64,000 bases of DNA from Ficedula albicollis (lineage: Eukaryota > Chordata > Aves > Passeriformes > Muscicapidae). The DNA lies in the NCBI RefSeq assembly GCF_000247815.1, contig NC_021683.1:14401409-14465408 (forward strand). Direction: 5' to 3'. Below the pieces are notes generated by a model. The model was not told the DNA's origin and did not search any database. It saw only the letters and a program-made list of their open reading frames with translations. Position 1 is the first letter of the stretch; every line of letters starts with the position of its first letter. Of the stretch, positions 13,523-33,024 are shown piece by piece. The position numbers and the translations under genes were made by a program.

Positions 13523-16500
13523 GAGTACTCACAGGAAGCTGCTCATCTTCTTCTGCTGCAAAAGCAACAGGGAGCAGTGCAAAACTGCTTGGTGTGGACT
13601 GCTGGAGTTTGACTCTTGGAACACTTGTGGAGTTTTATACTGCTCAGGAGGCAGCAGATAGTTCAGAGAGTTTCATTGCTTTTCATGGTGTTTGGCAATC
13701 TTTCATAAAAAAAGAGATCAGATCACCAGCAATTATAACATGATGTGCTAGAAATCTCTTCATATAAAAGCTAGGTTGTGCAACAATTTAACTTGGAGCA
13801 TTTGGGTCCAAAAGATATTCACAATCTTAGGAACACATTAAATAAAGAGACCTTCAGACATTGTGGTCATGTACTTCTGGGTTAGCTTTTTTAGTTCCCT
13901 GAATATCTGTCAGGAAAAGAACACCTGCTGGAATGATCAAGGGTATCTCAGGGAGGAAAAAAAAATGTTTGAAGATCTCTAAAGGCTGTTCTCTCTACTC
14001 CTGTAGACTGTACAAACATACTAAAGTTGACAGTAATTGTTTCTGCACTTTCTGCTCATCTCACTTACATAAATGACAATTTACCAGGAGCTCTGGGATT
14101 GATTTGAGTCAGTAACAGCTTGAGATCAAGACCTGAACTGGAACATAGTGGATCTTTTCCCTTTTTAAAAAATAGCTGCAGTAGAAGGGATTTTTTAAAA
14201 CTATATTTAAAAAACAGCAGCATACAGGCAGCATCAACAAAGCTTCTACTTGGAGATTTTTAATTTTTAACAAGCTTTCTTCAAAATTGCAATAATTGAC
14301 ACATCCATTGATTTTTAACAGACCTTTCAGCATTCTACAATATTGCAGGGATCCTAAAATGATCCTGAAATGATTCATCTAGGAAGATGATTTTCAGCAG
14401 CTCTTGCAGAGAGCTGGTTTTCCACAAACACATTTCCCACTGTTTTGCTGCAAGTGCTCTGGACTGTGAACTCGTGGCACAGCTGGAAAGGACATTGCAG
14501 GTGAACATGAGGAAACCCTTCTGCCATGGCATCTGTGACACCATCCCTTACTCATCCCTGCAGCTCTGAGGAATTTAGCAAGCAGCTGATCTGCCCCGAG
14601 GTTTCAAGTATAAGTTAGTGGGTCAAAGCTGGAAAGATTTTAAGTAGGACAAAAATTTTCAGATAAATGTTTGGGGTGCTTCTACATATGATCATCTTTT
14701 TTATCTGATGCTGTTTTCCTATGATGTGTGTTTGAGTGTAGTGTTATAAACTTAGGGAAATTAACTTCTTTACTTACCTTGTAAGATGCTAAAGAAAACA
14801 CCTGGTATTAGAAGGAGACGTTGGTCTGCTGCAGCAGGACCCTTCCAGGTGTGCTGAGCAGATTGCAGGGTTTAGCAAAAGGGATCTGGAGAACAATTGC
14901 TGCTTGTGGAAACACACAACAATCACAAGCCCTTTTGTGGCTCATTAATAGTTAGAGACCATTGTTGAGGGGTGTGTGCAATACACAGTATTCTCCCAGA
15001 ACCCTACCAAACAAAAAAAGGAAATCTGATTAAAACAGTATCAGAGGAAGCCCTGGGATGTTCTGTTAGAACTTGAAATCTTGTAAGACTACAGCAAGTT
15101 GAAGGCAGGGCAAATTTTATGCTTCAACAACTTGTAAGGGCCTCTTTGACATTTTCAACCATAAATAATTAGTTCATGGTGATGATACTTCAGCTTCTCT
15201 TGCAGCACAGTATTTTGAAGCAGAACAATCTGCTGGATGCAGATAAGCATTTACTGAAAGTCATTATAAGGTAATAGGAAATTGTTCAGAGACCTCCACT
15301 AGAGCTGAATAACCCCAGGAGCAAAACCTACATCCTAATGGTCCAATTACACCCACAACTTAATTATTATCTAATAATTTATAACTAAGAAAGATTTTAT
15401 GATGGGGTGTTTCACTGCTGCCTTACAGATCTGAAGTAAACTGTGTATAAATTGGGGAGTATGTTATTTTTCCAAACAGGCAAATGGCAAGTGTCATTAT
15501 CTCCTGCTCAGTTTGGAAGCATGTTTGCTTGGGTTATTTAATTTTATTTAAGTTAGTGACAAATGCAATAAATGTTACTGATATTTTTATTTCTCCTGGC
15601 ACAAGACAAGAAATAGCCTTGCTTCCTTGAAATGTTGATAAGGTTATTTGTGTAGGCTGTTTGCTAGTTAAACACCAATGCTGTTGCTTTTCCTGTTCTA
15701 AAATTGAAGTGATTGTGGTCATAGAGCAAATGGACTTATCCACTGGAGTGCAGTGAGTGATACAAAAGGAATCAGAAAAGTTTTCTGGTAAAAAGTGGGT
15801 GATACAATGATAAAAAGCTTCATCTGTTGCTTAGGAGAAAATGATGCCTTTCAAAAGGAGGGGAGACATGAAATGAAGTTAATACTAGGAATAAAAATAT
15901 ATTGAAAAGGGATCTAAGTGAGATCTGGGAAAATATTCAGAAAGAGAAGTTTGAAGAAAAAAAGCATAATTATATCTGTGTGTATAAAGTAAAATGGTGG
16001 AAATACTTGACAGAGCTTGAGGTTCAAATTTAAAAAAATCTTATATTAAAAAATACAGAAGGAAGGCATTAGAGAAATGTCTGTGTTTCCTCTCATGTCG
16101 AATTATGGGTGACCTCACAGAAATACTTGTAATATAGAAAAATTACCAAACTGAGGACAAGTATTTCCAGTATTCAATTTAGAAGTTATACTTATTTGTT
16201 ATTAATGTATGTTCTCCAGCCTGTCTAAAGCCAGTAGAAAATGGTGAGCATTTATAGGATGTTTTGGATAATCCAAACAGCATTGAGGAATTAGGTTGAT
16301 GTTGAAATAGATCAGGTGAGGCTTTAAAAAATGTTAACAACTGATACTTTAGAAAACGTTAACAACTAATGATCTGTTTATGAGCATTTAATTAATGTAG
16401 GCTAAATGCCAAGGTTTTCTTTATTGCTGTATTAGACAATTACTGGGTAAAATTTTGCTATAAGATTGATGTTATTTTTAAGATGATGTATTTACAGACA

Positions 16501-16559
16501 TTTTTACAAATGAAGTCAGCCGAGATATAATTTGTAGAATTCATTTGAATTGATTAGTC

Positions 16560-16960
16560 ATAATTTATTTCCCTCCCCATAATTTTTCTTATTAAAAACC
16601 CAAGGTTGCCTTTTAATGACCAGTTTTGTTTGACCCAGCAACGTATAAACACAAAAAGACAACATAATAATACTCTATATTATTCCATTAACCTTCTAGA
16701 GCTGGTGCTCACTACGTCCAAGATTATATTAGCAAAGTTCCTTACAGACTAATGCTGCTTGGTGTAATACTCCCTCTAATATAACCTTAATTTATGGCAT
16801 TAATCATCAATGACAATAGCTTTAACCTTTTTGGCCTCCCTAAAATTAATGAAAATTAAGCTTTACAGCATGTCAAATTATGCCATTGTTGGCCAGTCTG
16901 CCAAACAAATGACTGTGACTTTATGTTTCTTTTGTGAGATAAGTTCTGTAAAAATTAGGA
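16560..16960. promoter_or_regulatory. Candidate conserved noncoding element
   Basis: This AT-rich but complex stretch has many ATTA/TAAT homeodomain-type cores (for example ggcattaatcatcaatgaca and aaaattaatgaaaattaagc), no repeats, no open frame and few slippage tracts. Such texture is typical of deeply conserved vertebrate enhancers near developmental genes. Conservation itself cannot be seen from one sequence, so the call is an inference from composition alone. Confidence 0.25.
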
Positions 16961-19900
16961 ATGTAATATATTCCCTACCTTAATCTATGGTAAATTCTTC
17001 AAATTGAATTCTCCATGGGAACTAAATGCTGGAATTTTCAATCCCACCCCTGAAGTAAAACCTTGTTTGTTGTTTTTTTGTTCTCCAAAGGGAAACAGTG
17101 TGTTCTCAAAAATGAGTTACTTAATTTACTTACATTACTTTAAAGGACAAAATGGAGTGATACAGCAAAATAAAAAAATCCTTTTAATTTTCATGTCCTA
17201 TTAGATTTATCAGCAGGCTTTCTCGATGTGATTATAATTATCCCAATGTTATAAATGTTTTGTTGTAGTTTCTGCAATGCTGTTATTAGGTACCTTACAA
17301 AAAAGTTCACTCCTTTTACATAAAAGTGGCCTATCCTTCACTGGGTGGGAAATTTCAGACACTCTGACTATTTACAATAATAAAAATTGAGAAAAGTTTG
17401 TGTGTATAGCATGGTGGAGATGATACCCTATATACTAGAAATAAACTCGTAAAAATATGAGTTTTCCTAGAGGGGCAGAGTTATTTATAAGACGGAATGG
17501 AAAAGCTGTTTGTGACACTTTTGAGCAGCAATAAATGATGTGTTTGAAACTGTTCAGATTTCAATTTTATTTGTTCTGCAATTAAAATTTCTGTGCTATC
17601 TGGAGAGCAGAATATCACAAATTCATTGTTTGTTCTGACTGAAGAGTCAATTCCTTTTACATGTCTCTATCTTTTATTTATATTTATTTACTTATTTATC
17701 CACAAGTTGCTTTTCAATGCTGTTGGCAGAGCCTGCACACTGCACGACTGACTGAAAAGGGATCCCTCCCAACCCCTGCAACTCATTATTTGTGATGCAG
17801 CCACTTTTGCTTCTTCATTCTTAAAATACAAACATGGGCCAGGATAAAGCACGAGCCTGGAGATACAGAACTGAGTGCTGTGTTAGGTAATAGCCTAAAT
17901 AAAAATAATTGGCTGGCCGGAGGAAGCCCTGTTTTCCTGCTGGTCTGTGAGACTTCCTGTGGTGTGTCACTGTCCCCTAACTTGAAATGAGACGTTGCAG
18001 GAGGAATCACAGCCCAGTCTGTGTGCACAGGGCAGGATTGGCACTGCCTGGGTCATGTTCATGTGACTTTGTGCTAGAAACTTCACAAACTATGAATGTG
18101 CTTAACTTGAAAGTTACTTGGCTGATGCTCCCTGATTCGGTCAGTGTTTGTGGGTATTGTGGCCATAGGCTGTGTCCTGTAAGGTGAACAAATGATGAGC
18201 ATTTTCTGCATTGCTTTTCTGCAAATAAAAATGAAATACATGAGTGTGGGGCTTGGAACGGATATTGTCCCACTTTGAAATCTCTGTGTAGGTTTAGCTT
18301 AGGCTGGCAGCAGGGTGGAGCTCTAATGAGAGTCCTTATTAGAATGTTATTTTCTGAAAAACCCCTCCATATAAGATGTACTCCTGTAGCCAGGTGTTTA
18401 GCCCTTGCAGTAATTGTAATTTGAGTATGTGCCCCTTTTTGGAGTTGCTATCTGTAAACCTCTGGGGGATCCTGAGAAAGAAAAGTGCCTTGGTAGCTAA
18501 CCCTGGGCATATTTCTTGGTGCATGACTCTGTAGGATAACCTTGAAATGGCTGAACAATTTTCCTCAGGTCTGTGACTGAAATTTAGTTCTCTTTTTGAA
18601 GTTAATTTCTTTTCTTCCACCACTATTAAGCCTTTGTACACTAACATTGCATGTGGGTTGAGTGGGAAAGGCTTTGAAGGAAACTTTAAGTGCTCCATGT
18701 GTCTGCTGTGAGTGTACACGTGGAAAGTATTTCAGCCTCTTGAAACAAGCAGAACTATTTTATGCAGGAAAGGACTATGGAATCCAGCACTTGAGAAATG
18801 GGATTCTGTGCTCAGTTGATTCTTCCACCCCCACCCTGCCCCCCATCAAATGCAGATTTACCTATCTTTGCCCAGCTCTGCTTTGCCATTGGATTTTCCC
18901 TGTTCATCTTGCTTGCAGATGTGCTGGGTCTGATGAACTTCTTCATAGTCAGGATGAATGCCTTGTCCGTGTCATGGAACCCTTGGTAATAAAACAGTGC
19001 CAGGAAAACAAAGTATGGGAATTTCATTTCCACAATAAATTGATATCAGTGGAAATGCTCTACTTCTCACTGTACTGTAGTTGAGTTGGTCAATTAGCTG
19101 CGTGTAAAGGTCATTCCCACCAAATGCTGAATGTATGAAGTACATTGTTCTTTGACAGGAGCAAGGTCACCTGCTCCATATGTTTGCTTTCATTGTTAAT
19201 AATGTGCACATTTTTTCTGAACTTTAAGCCAAATTAATGTAATCATGTGTGACAGGTGGTTTTCTGAGTGATAGGGAAGTGTTTAGGGAGTAGATTTTTA
19301 ATAAATCGAAGGCTCTTATATAAGTTGGAAATTGCAGCCTGGTAAGTAAGGTTTATGCTGGTGAGGAGAGCTCACAAAACAAGTCATTTGAGGGGGAAAA
19401 AAAAATAATTAAGGTATTGAGATGTGAGAATATATTAAAAAACAATTTAGGGCCATGGAGGAAGTGGGAACAGCTATTTTGGTTTTGTCTTGTTTTTCCA
19501 AAGGGAGAACAATTCACAAGCAGAGGTCAGCTATTATTAGAGGAAATGCACAACAAACCTGGGTGGCTTTTTAACTTTTCAGTGTCAGTCCTTAAGGACA
19601 CAGGATGGGATTTGCAAGTGTCTGTAATACATCTGTTACTGAAATTATTTTGGATCTGTCTCTGAAAGCATCTGAAAAACCATCTTATTCCAGAAAGTGT
19701 CAGCAAGCAGGAGTGTTAGACGGAGCTAAAAAATGTTTAGGCTTTGAAAGTAACCTAATTGAAACCAAACAGAAATACACAGCTTTTTCCAAAGTCTGGT
19801 GATTCATACAATTAAATACAAGATGGAAGTAATCACAGCATGCTTTACCTTAAATAGCTTCAGTGATGGTGTCATGAGTTGCCAGTACATTCTGCCAACT

Positions 19901-20719
19901 TTTATCCTCCTGGGGAGAAGAAAATATTTCCTGATCCTCATTTGCTTCAGCTCCCAATAATAGGCTAGAAAGTCTCATGGGGTCTTTTTTTGTTCATCTC
20001 ACACAAACTTCTCTAAGGAGAAGAACATTTGCCCCATGTTTATTCATCAGAAATCAATTAATATTTTTAGTATTAATCAACAATTTACCATTTAGGGTTA
20101 AAAAAAAAAGATTTTCCAGCTGTTCTTTGTGCTGACTGATGCGCTTTGTCCATGCCTGGCTGAAAGAACAAATGTGTTACATGGGCATTGAGATGTTTGC
20201 TGCACTGGGTGTAAATGAGCATGACAGCTTCCACGAATACAGCAAAGAAGTGTGGCAGCAGGTTTGACAAAAATGTCCTAGGTGGATACAGCAGCTTCAC
20301 AGAGAGCCTGGTGCTTTTCATTGGACAGTTTGGAGGCCAATTCATGATAATTCATGAAAAAACCCCCCGCACATGGGTTACAGTAGCTCACATATGAGGA
20401 GGAAATGGCTGGTTTATTTGAAGTATCTCAATCCTTTAGATGTTGGCCACTTCTCTTCTGAGAGAAGGTTTACAGTGATAATTTACTTTTATTTTTGCTT
20501 CACAGTTCTGTAGTACATCCTAGAGTTGGAGGGAAAATAAAATTTCAGTTATCTGCTGGCTCTGGTTTATCTGTGGGAATGAGATACAGATTTCATCATC
20601 GCATACAAGTTTGGCTGTATAAATACATATTTGTGTGTACTTATATATGATTATATATTTCAATGGCAGCTCTAAGGCTTGGAATATCAATGGTATGTCT
20701 TGTAGTCCTGCAGTGATGA

Positions 20720-21140
20720 CAGCACACTTTGTTTTTATAGCATAAGCTGATATTTTATTTATGTTTTATGCACAATAATGTAGCCAACATAATTAGACAG
20801 TAATTTGTGACTTCCAATGTAAACATTTTAGAAGCTATGTAGTCAGAAGAGATTGCTAATTAGAGAGCTGTTAGCTAAACATATATAATTGGGAACAGAC
20901 TGACAGGCTATTGCAAACAGCAGGCTATTTATAACTCCATGCTGTTCTTAAATTATATTTTGTTTAATGGACTTTGGACAGTGCATAAAAGGAGGGTTTT
21001 GTGACTTGATCTGCACTTTAATTTCTTTAAATAAAATGAAACCTTGCAAATGTGAATGCCACACAGGCTAGCTGTGATAATTAAAAGCTATTATTAACTA
21101 GATGACTTTCTGGCTGAGCCATTTTCTAATTTCTTTAGGA
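20720..21140. promoter_or_regulatory. Candidate conserved noncoding element
   Basis: The stretch is non-repetitive and AT-rich, with clustered homeobox-like words (gctaattagagagctgttag, taattaaaagctattattaa) and a CTATTTATA-type MEF2-like word near 20925. There is no coding frame. As with 16560-16960, this is only a pattern judgement. Confidence 0.25.
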
Positions 21141-21513
21141 GTGTGGACTCCCTGAAGAGAGTTATAAATTCAAGTATTACTTAATTATGCTTTTAACAAT
21201 AAAGGGCACTTTAATCAGCAACCTCTCAAAAACCCTTCTCCTGTAGTCATTTATTCAAACAATGAAAAAGTCAAGAGGCACTTATATTATAAAGTCTTCT
21301 AAAAGTACAATGTACCTTTTCACAGGTCCTAATTTATGTTATATCAGTTCCTATCGATGCTTACCCTCCAATATATTAAAAAAAAGGTATTATTTTAACT
21401 GCTTTTGGCTGGCAGGAATGATTTTACTACATAGATTTTTGTCCTTTTTAGAGGAAAACTCAGAAGATATCTGGGTATCCAGATGGACCCATGTGGCTGC
21501 ACAGAGGGATCCA

Positions 21514-21543
21514 GTGGATCCATGGTCATGCTCATGGATCCAC
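21514..21543. repeat. Perfect 11-bp inverted repeat with 8-base loop
   Basis: The left arm gtggatccatg (21514-21524) and right arm catggatccac (21533-21543) are exact reverse complements around the loop gtcatgct. A third GGATCC-type word lies just upstream at 21508. No T-tract follows and no gene is near, so there is no reason to call it a terminator. It could form a short hairpin, or be a chance duplication of a BamHI-type word. Confidence 0.8.
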
Positions 21544-21780
21544 GAAAGGGTGTGTTATATTTCAGAAACGCAGAAAAATAAATATACCCCGGAGAGAATT
21601 TTAACACTGAATGGGAGTTTTTGCCTTGAATTTTGATGTGGAGGTCTGAAAGTTTCTCTTTAGGAGAGTTGTCTTTGGAAGCTGGGAGAGGGATTTGGGG
21701 TGCTGGAGGGGGACAGTGAGCCTGGGGCTGGTGTGTGCTGGGATTTCACACCCCACACGCAGCCTCAGCCCAGGGGTACC

Positions 21781-21894
21781 TGTGATGGTCCTTAAAACCT
21801 GTGATGGTCTTCAAAAATTGTAATGGTCTTTAAAAGTTGTGATGGTCCTTAAAAGTTATAATGGTCTTTAAAAGCTGTTATGGTCTTTAAAAGC
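21781..21894 (+). repeat. Six-copy 19-bp tandem repeat
   Basis: Six consecutive 19-base units follow the pattern TGTGATGGTCYTTAAAAGY. The copies start at 21781, 21800, 21819, 21838, 21857 and 21876. They differ by a few substitutions each and show no length changes. It is a small, moderately old minisatellite; the 19-base period puts successive copies in different reading frames, so it is not a protein repeat. Confidence 0.92.
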
Positions 21895-22539
21895 TGGAAA
21901 GAGCTGTCCATGCATGGAAGAGATCCACTTGTACAGGGATGAGCACTTTGCAAACCCAAGGGAAGAAAGAGTTCCTGTTCCACAGCCCCCAAGGCTGTGC
22001 TGCAGGAGTGAACTGAAACGAATGTTGACAGAATGCTTCAGACCAAACAAGACCAAGAGAAAGGAAAATGATCCTTAGTTTTCACATTTTTCACTTCAAC
22101 GAATAAATGTGCTCTGCAGACATGGAGAATAAAATGCATATAAAATTAAGACAATGATGAAGCAGAGTAGGTTTCATTCAATTAAAATAGCTTTTTATTT
22201 GGGTTAGTTTCTTTCAAAATTCAAATAAATCATGGCAAAGTCTTTTTTCCTCATATTTATCATAACTGTTGGTTCCATTGCATGTGAAGTGCAGCTGTGT
22301 TGGTGTGCACAGTAAGAAATGAACCATCCTGATGTAGCACCACGGGCAGAAATTGAAACCACAGTGCTGTCAGATGTCTCACACCCTTGGTGGGATGTGA
22401 TCACACAGAGATGGGTGTGCAGGCACAAAGTGAAGAGCATGGCACAGTTCTTGTGGCAATGTCACCTCTGCCAGCAGCTGCCAAGGCTATTTATGTGTAA
22501 TGGGGAACTGTAGTAGATAATAAATATAATATAATATAA
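21895..22539. other. Unique noncoding DNA leading into an ATAAT-rich edge
   Basis: No gene recognised. The last 20 bases before the G run are an A/T pentamer-like tract (ATAAT register), which resumes on the far side of the run. Confidence 0.5.
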
Positions 22540-28239
<5,700 letters not shown>

Positions 28240-28605
28240 GAGTGTTTTCAGGCATGGAGATTCCAAACCTCTCAGGAATTCTGTTCCAGGGCTTGACTGT
28301 TCTCATGGAGAAGGATTTTTCCATTCTGTCTAATCAGAATTTTGTTTGCAGATTGTGACCGTTTCCTCTTGTAGCCTCCTTCTGAGCCTGGCTGTGCCTG
28401 CTCTATAAGCCCTGACTGCCTCAGGTAATTAAAAACTGCAAAATTCCCGTTGCCAGTCTGTGCAATTCCAGTTCCTGCAGCCCCTCCACGAGTCACAGCT
28501 GTTCCAGACCCCAAGAGTTTTGCTGCCCCTCTCTCTGCTCTGTTGGGTGCCTTTCCCAACAGCAGACCCAAAGCAGACCCAGTGCCCAAGGCATGGCCTG
28601 GAAGT
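28240..28605 (-). mobile_element. Old CR1 LINE fragment, left part (minus strand)
   Basis: The plus strand reads as the reverse complement of a diverged CR1: ctgttccagggcttgac, then ctcatggagaaggattttt, then cctcttgtagcctccttctg, in the order expected of the 3' portion of CR1 elements. The copy is much more diverged than the LTR that interrupts it. It runs up to the LTR at 28606 and appears to resume after it at 30412 (the bases gctgaatgtggggggataac match the next CR1 block), so the LTR landed inside this older element. Confidence 0.65.
28601..28605. repeat. Target-site duplication, left copy (GAAGT)
   Basis: GAAGT directly precedes the LTR start (TGTCCTGG) and is repeated at 30407-30411 directly after the LTR end (AAGACA). 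A five-base duplication flanking a TG...CA element is the footprint of retroviral-type integration. Confidence 0.8.
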
Positions 28606-30406
<1,801 letters not shown>

Positions 30407-30411
30407 GAAGT
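30407..30411. repeat. Target-site duplication, right copy (GAAGT)
   Basis: Exact repeat of 28601-28605, immediately after the terminal ACA of the LTR. Joining the flanks at one copy gives a continuous CR1-like sequence, which supports a simple insertion. Confidence 0.8.
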
Positions 30412-30455
30412 GCTGAATGTGGGGGGATAACCTGGTGCATCCTGCTGAGCTCCTC
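30412..30455 (-). mobile_element. Old CR1 LINE fragment, right part
   Basis: The bases gctgaatgtggggggataac and ctggtgcatcctgctg resemble the CR1 block that normally follows the sequence left of the LTR (gctgagcagagggggat-like, then ctgctgg-like). It is short and diverged, so the right boundary is uncertain. Confidence 0.45.
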
Positions 30456-32977
30456 TGAGTGTGAAATTACTGCTTCATTTCTGCTGTATTTGAAGGTGTT
30501 CCAAACAGAAAAGAATGAAGTGTTGGAGCACTTCCCATTTGTATAAAACCTGTGCTTGACTGAGTTTCTAAATATGCTGCTAACTGTAAACCTCTGAGCT
30601 CTTCAATACTTAAGATTAATCCCGTGCCTGTTAATGTGAAGCCTGTCAATGCCTTATTCATACAAGCTGAAGCTTTCCCTTTTTTAGTGACAGCAATTTA
30701 ATTGAGCAACGCTTTTGGTATTTTAAAATCCTAGGTATTTGTATTGATTAGTATTATACATTTTAAACTAAGAATATACTGTTTGATTAAAACCATGAAC
30801 TAGATAAAACACTTTGCACTTTGTCTCTTAAGAGATTTTATTTGGCCTCTTGTTAGGGAAGGAAAACTAAATTGATTTGGCATATTTAATATCAATATAA
30901 TTGTACAAAAAAAATTGCTTGTCAGACTAAAAGGATAAAGCCCTTTTGTATTTGAAGTGAATATTAGGTGATATAAGATAATGGGTGGATAAAATAATAG
31001 GAAGGCAGCAAGTTCTGAAGAACAAATGGGTGTAGGGAGAGAAAATGTTGTTCCAGGGAAGCAGTTGCATTCTGCTTCGGTGTGATTGTGCAGAAATAAA
31101 ATACTGGTCTCTGTACCTTCCACAGGAGTGAAGTTGGAACCTGTAAAAGTACAGACAGAGGATTACTGTCCCTGAATTTAATATAGGCAATTAATTTTGA
31201 TACAGGCAATCTACATAGACATATGATTATCTACACTCTCAGTTTTTTGCTGTGTTTATGGGAAATAATAAAACCATGGCTCCAGTTGGAAAACTGCTTC
31301 CAGGCAGGTAAAAATGAAGTTTTGAGCAATCCTTGTTAATACATGTTGTGATAAAGAAGTAGAAAGAGATTCATAATATGCACATGAAATAAATATTTAA
31401 TTTTCTGTTCTTCTGCCAGCAGTTCATGATACATAACTTTTTCAAATGATGTCCTGATGTTTGATCCTGTGCTATAGTTGGTGGGAATTGCAACTGAAGG
31501 AGTTGGTGAGGTCCTGGCAGAATTCCCTGAGAAATCTGACTTCAGTAAATTAAAGGTCTTTGATTGAAATTAAGATACCACATGTGAGGAGAAGGAGGGA
31601 ATAAACATACCTGCCCAAATTTCTAATTAGAGCAATCCTGACCAAGTGACTGACATGGGAATTCTGCAGTGTGAATATTTTTCCACATCCAGGTAACACT
31701 GAGCTCTTGGTGAACTTTGCCACTTGCCCTTCCACTGCTCCCCTTTTTTGTTATGAATTGGGTTCACTTTTCTTGTGCTTAATGCTGGCACTCATATGAC
31801 ATGATTTTGAGTGTGCCCTGAAATTCTGCTTTAGTTTTCATGGTCAGTTCTCAGGTGGAGCCCCTCCCTGTATCCTCCTGCTCAGTTCTTGCCTTCCCCT
31901 CTCCCAGTGCTGCTCCCTGGCACTCACTGTCCCCACTGCTGCTCTCAGGTCAGCCAGACCCAATCTGCACATCAGAATCTTTATGAAGCTGTTAGATTCT
32001 GCTGAAAAATGAGGGAATAGGAAGAAAGGCTCAGGCGTTTCAAACAAGGCCTCAATAAATGGCAGGTTTGTACTCTAAGGCATTAAAACTGAGAAATTAA
32101 AAAATAGAGGGAAGTAACTGATAATATCAAATTTTGCATGGCAACAGAAATTGTAGCTAGGAAGAATATTTTAATTATACTTTTCTACTGGTGTAACTTT
32201 ATTTTTAAATATTACATTTAAACTTCTATTTCTTGCATGATTAATTCCATTCCTGATTAATTTGAAACACTGTGTCTGTGCTACTCCCACGTAATACTCC
32301 TGGAGGGATAATGTGCTTCAGGGACAAATGTTAACTGAATGTGCTGCATTATCTCTTCTTGGCATAGCAAACAAAGGAGAAAAAAAATCATTTATTTCCA
32401 ACTTCAGAAAGCAGCTTTAGGGGATCACAGTGGCAGTGCTTTGAATTCAGCTGAATGATTGTGGTAGCTTTTCCTTAGTTTATCAGTAGACAGGAATGAT
32501 GACACACTTCATGAGTAGACTTGGAAACATAAAACTTCTGTGGAATCCATTCAAGTTGAAACACCAGTCCTGTTTATCTATGCAACATTAAGTCATCATC
32601 TCTCCCCTTTCCAGCCCTCATTCCAGAAAATGAATGTATTGCTGGACTAACTAAACAGTTATAGATCCTTTTAGACATTGTGCTAATCTGACATTAGAGA
32701 TGCAATGATATATTTGAATGAGATTTTTAGAGAGCTTAGCACTGCTACAGGAATGACATATAGATCCAAAGAATTAAATTATTCTGCTGCTTTATGTTCC
32801 TGGGAATGTGTCTGGTGACTGATAGCAGAGAATGGTATAAAAGTTCTCTGCAAGAGAAAAGGGCAAAAATGTGGCAGGCAGTTGGCTCTTGAAATAGATC
32901 AGGAGACGAGTGAAATGCCATTTGGATCCCATTATTGCTGCAGGTTAATGTGTGCTTTGTTCTGTGTGAGGTGTATA
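30456..32977. other. Unique noncoding DNA
   Basis: Nothing recognisable as a gene or named repeat. A short GC-richer patch at about 31855-31970 has no CpG enrichment and no convincing frame. Confidence 0.55.

Positions 32978-32978
<1 letters not shown>

Positions 32979-33024
<46 letters not shown>
32979..33024 (+). repeat. (GTCT)n microsatellite
   Basis: Forty-six bases of perfect GTCT repeat (11.5 copies). In one forward frame it reads as a Cys-Leu-Ser-Val repeat, which is an artefact. It is likely to vary in length between individuals. Confidence 0.97.

Larger units (their letters stand above)
13523..21780. other. Unique AT-rich noncoding DNA with conserved-element-like texture
   Basis: No gene is recognisable. 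Several stretches combine homeodomain-type TAATTA/ATTA words with non-repetitive, low-slippage sequence, notably 16560-16960 and 20720-21140 (listed separately). The longest frame (140 codons from 18662, plus strand) has no domain and no splice support. I treat all frames here as chance. Confidence 0.5.

Noticed and set aside
18812..19033. Minus-strand words YYQGFHD that recall a motif of the TBC1D20-type TBC domain
   Set aside because: Only about seven residues agree and the surrounding sequence does not follow the family. The match is short enough to be chance.
18662..19084. 140-codon plus-strand frame
   Set aside because: No domain or sensible composition. It overlaps other frames of similar quality, as expected by chance in 64 kb.
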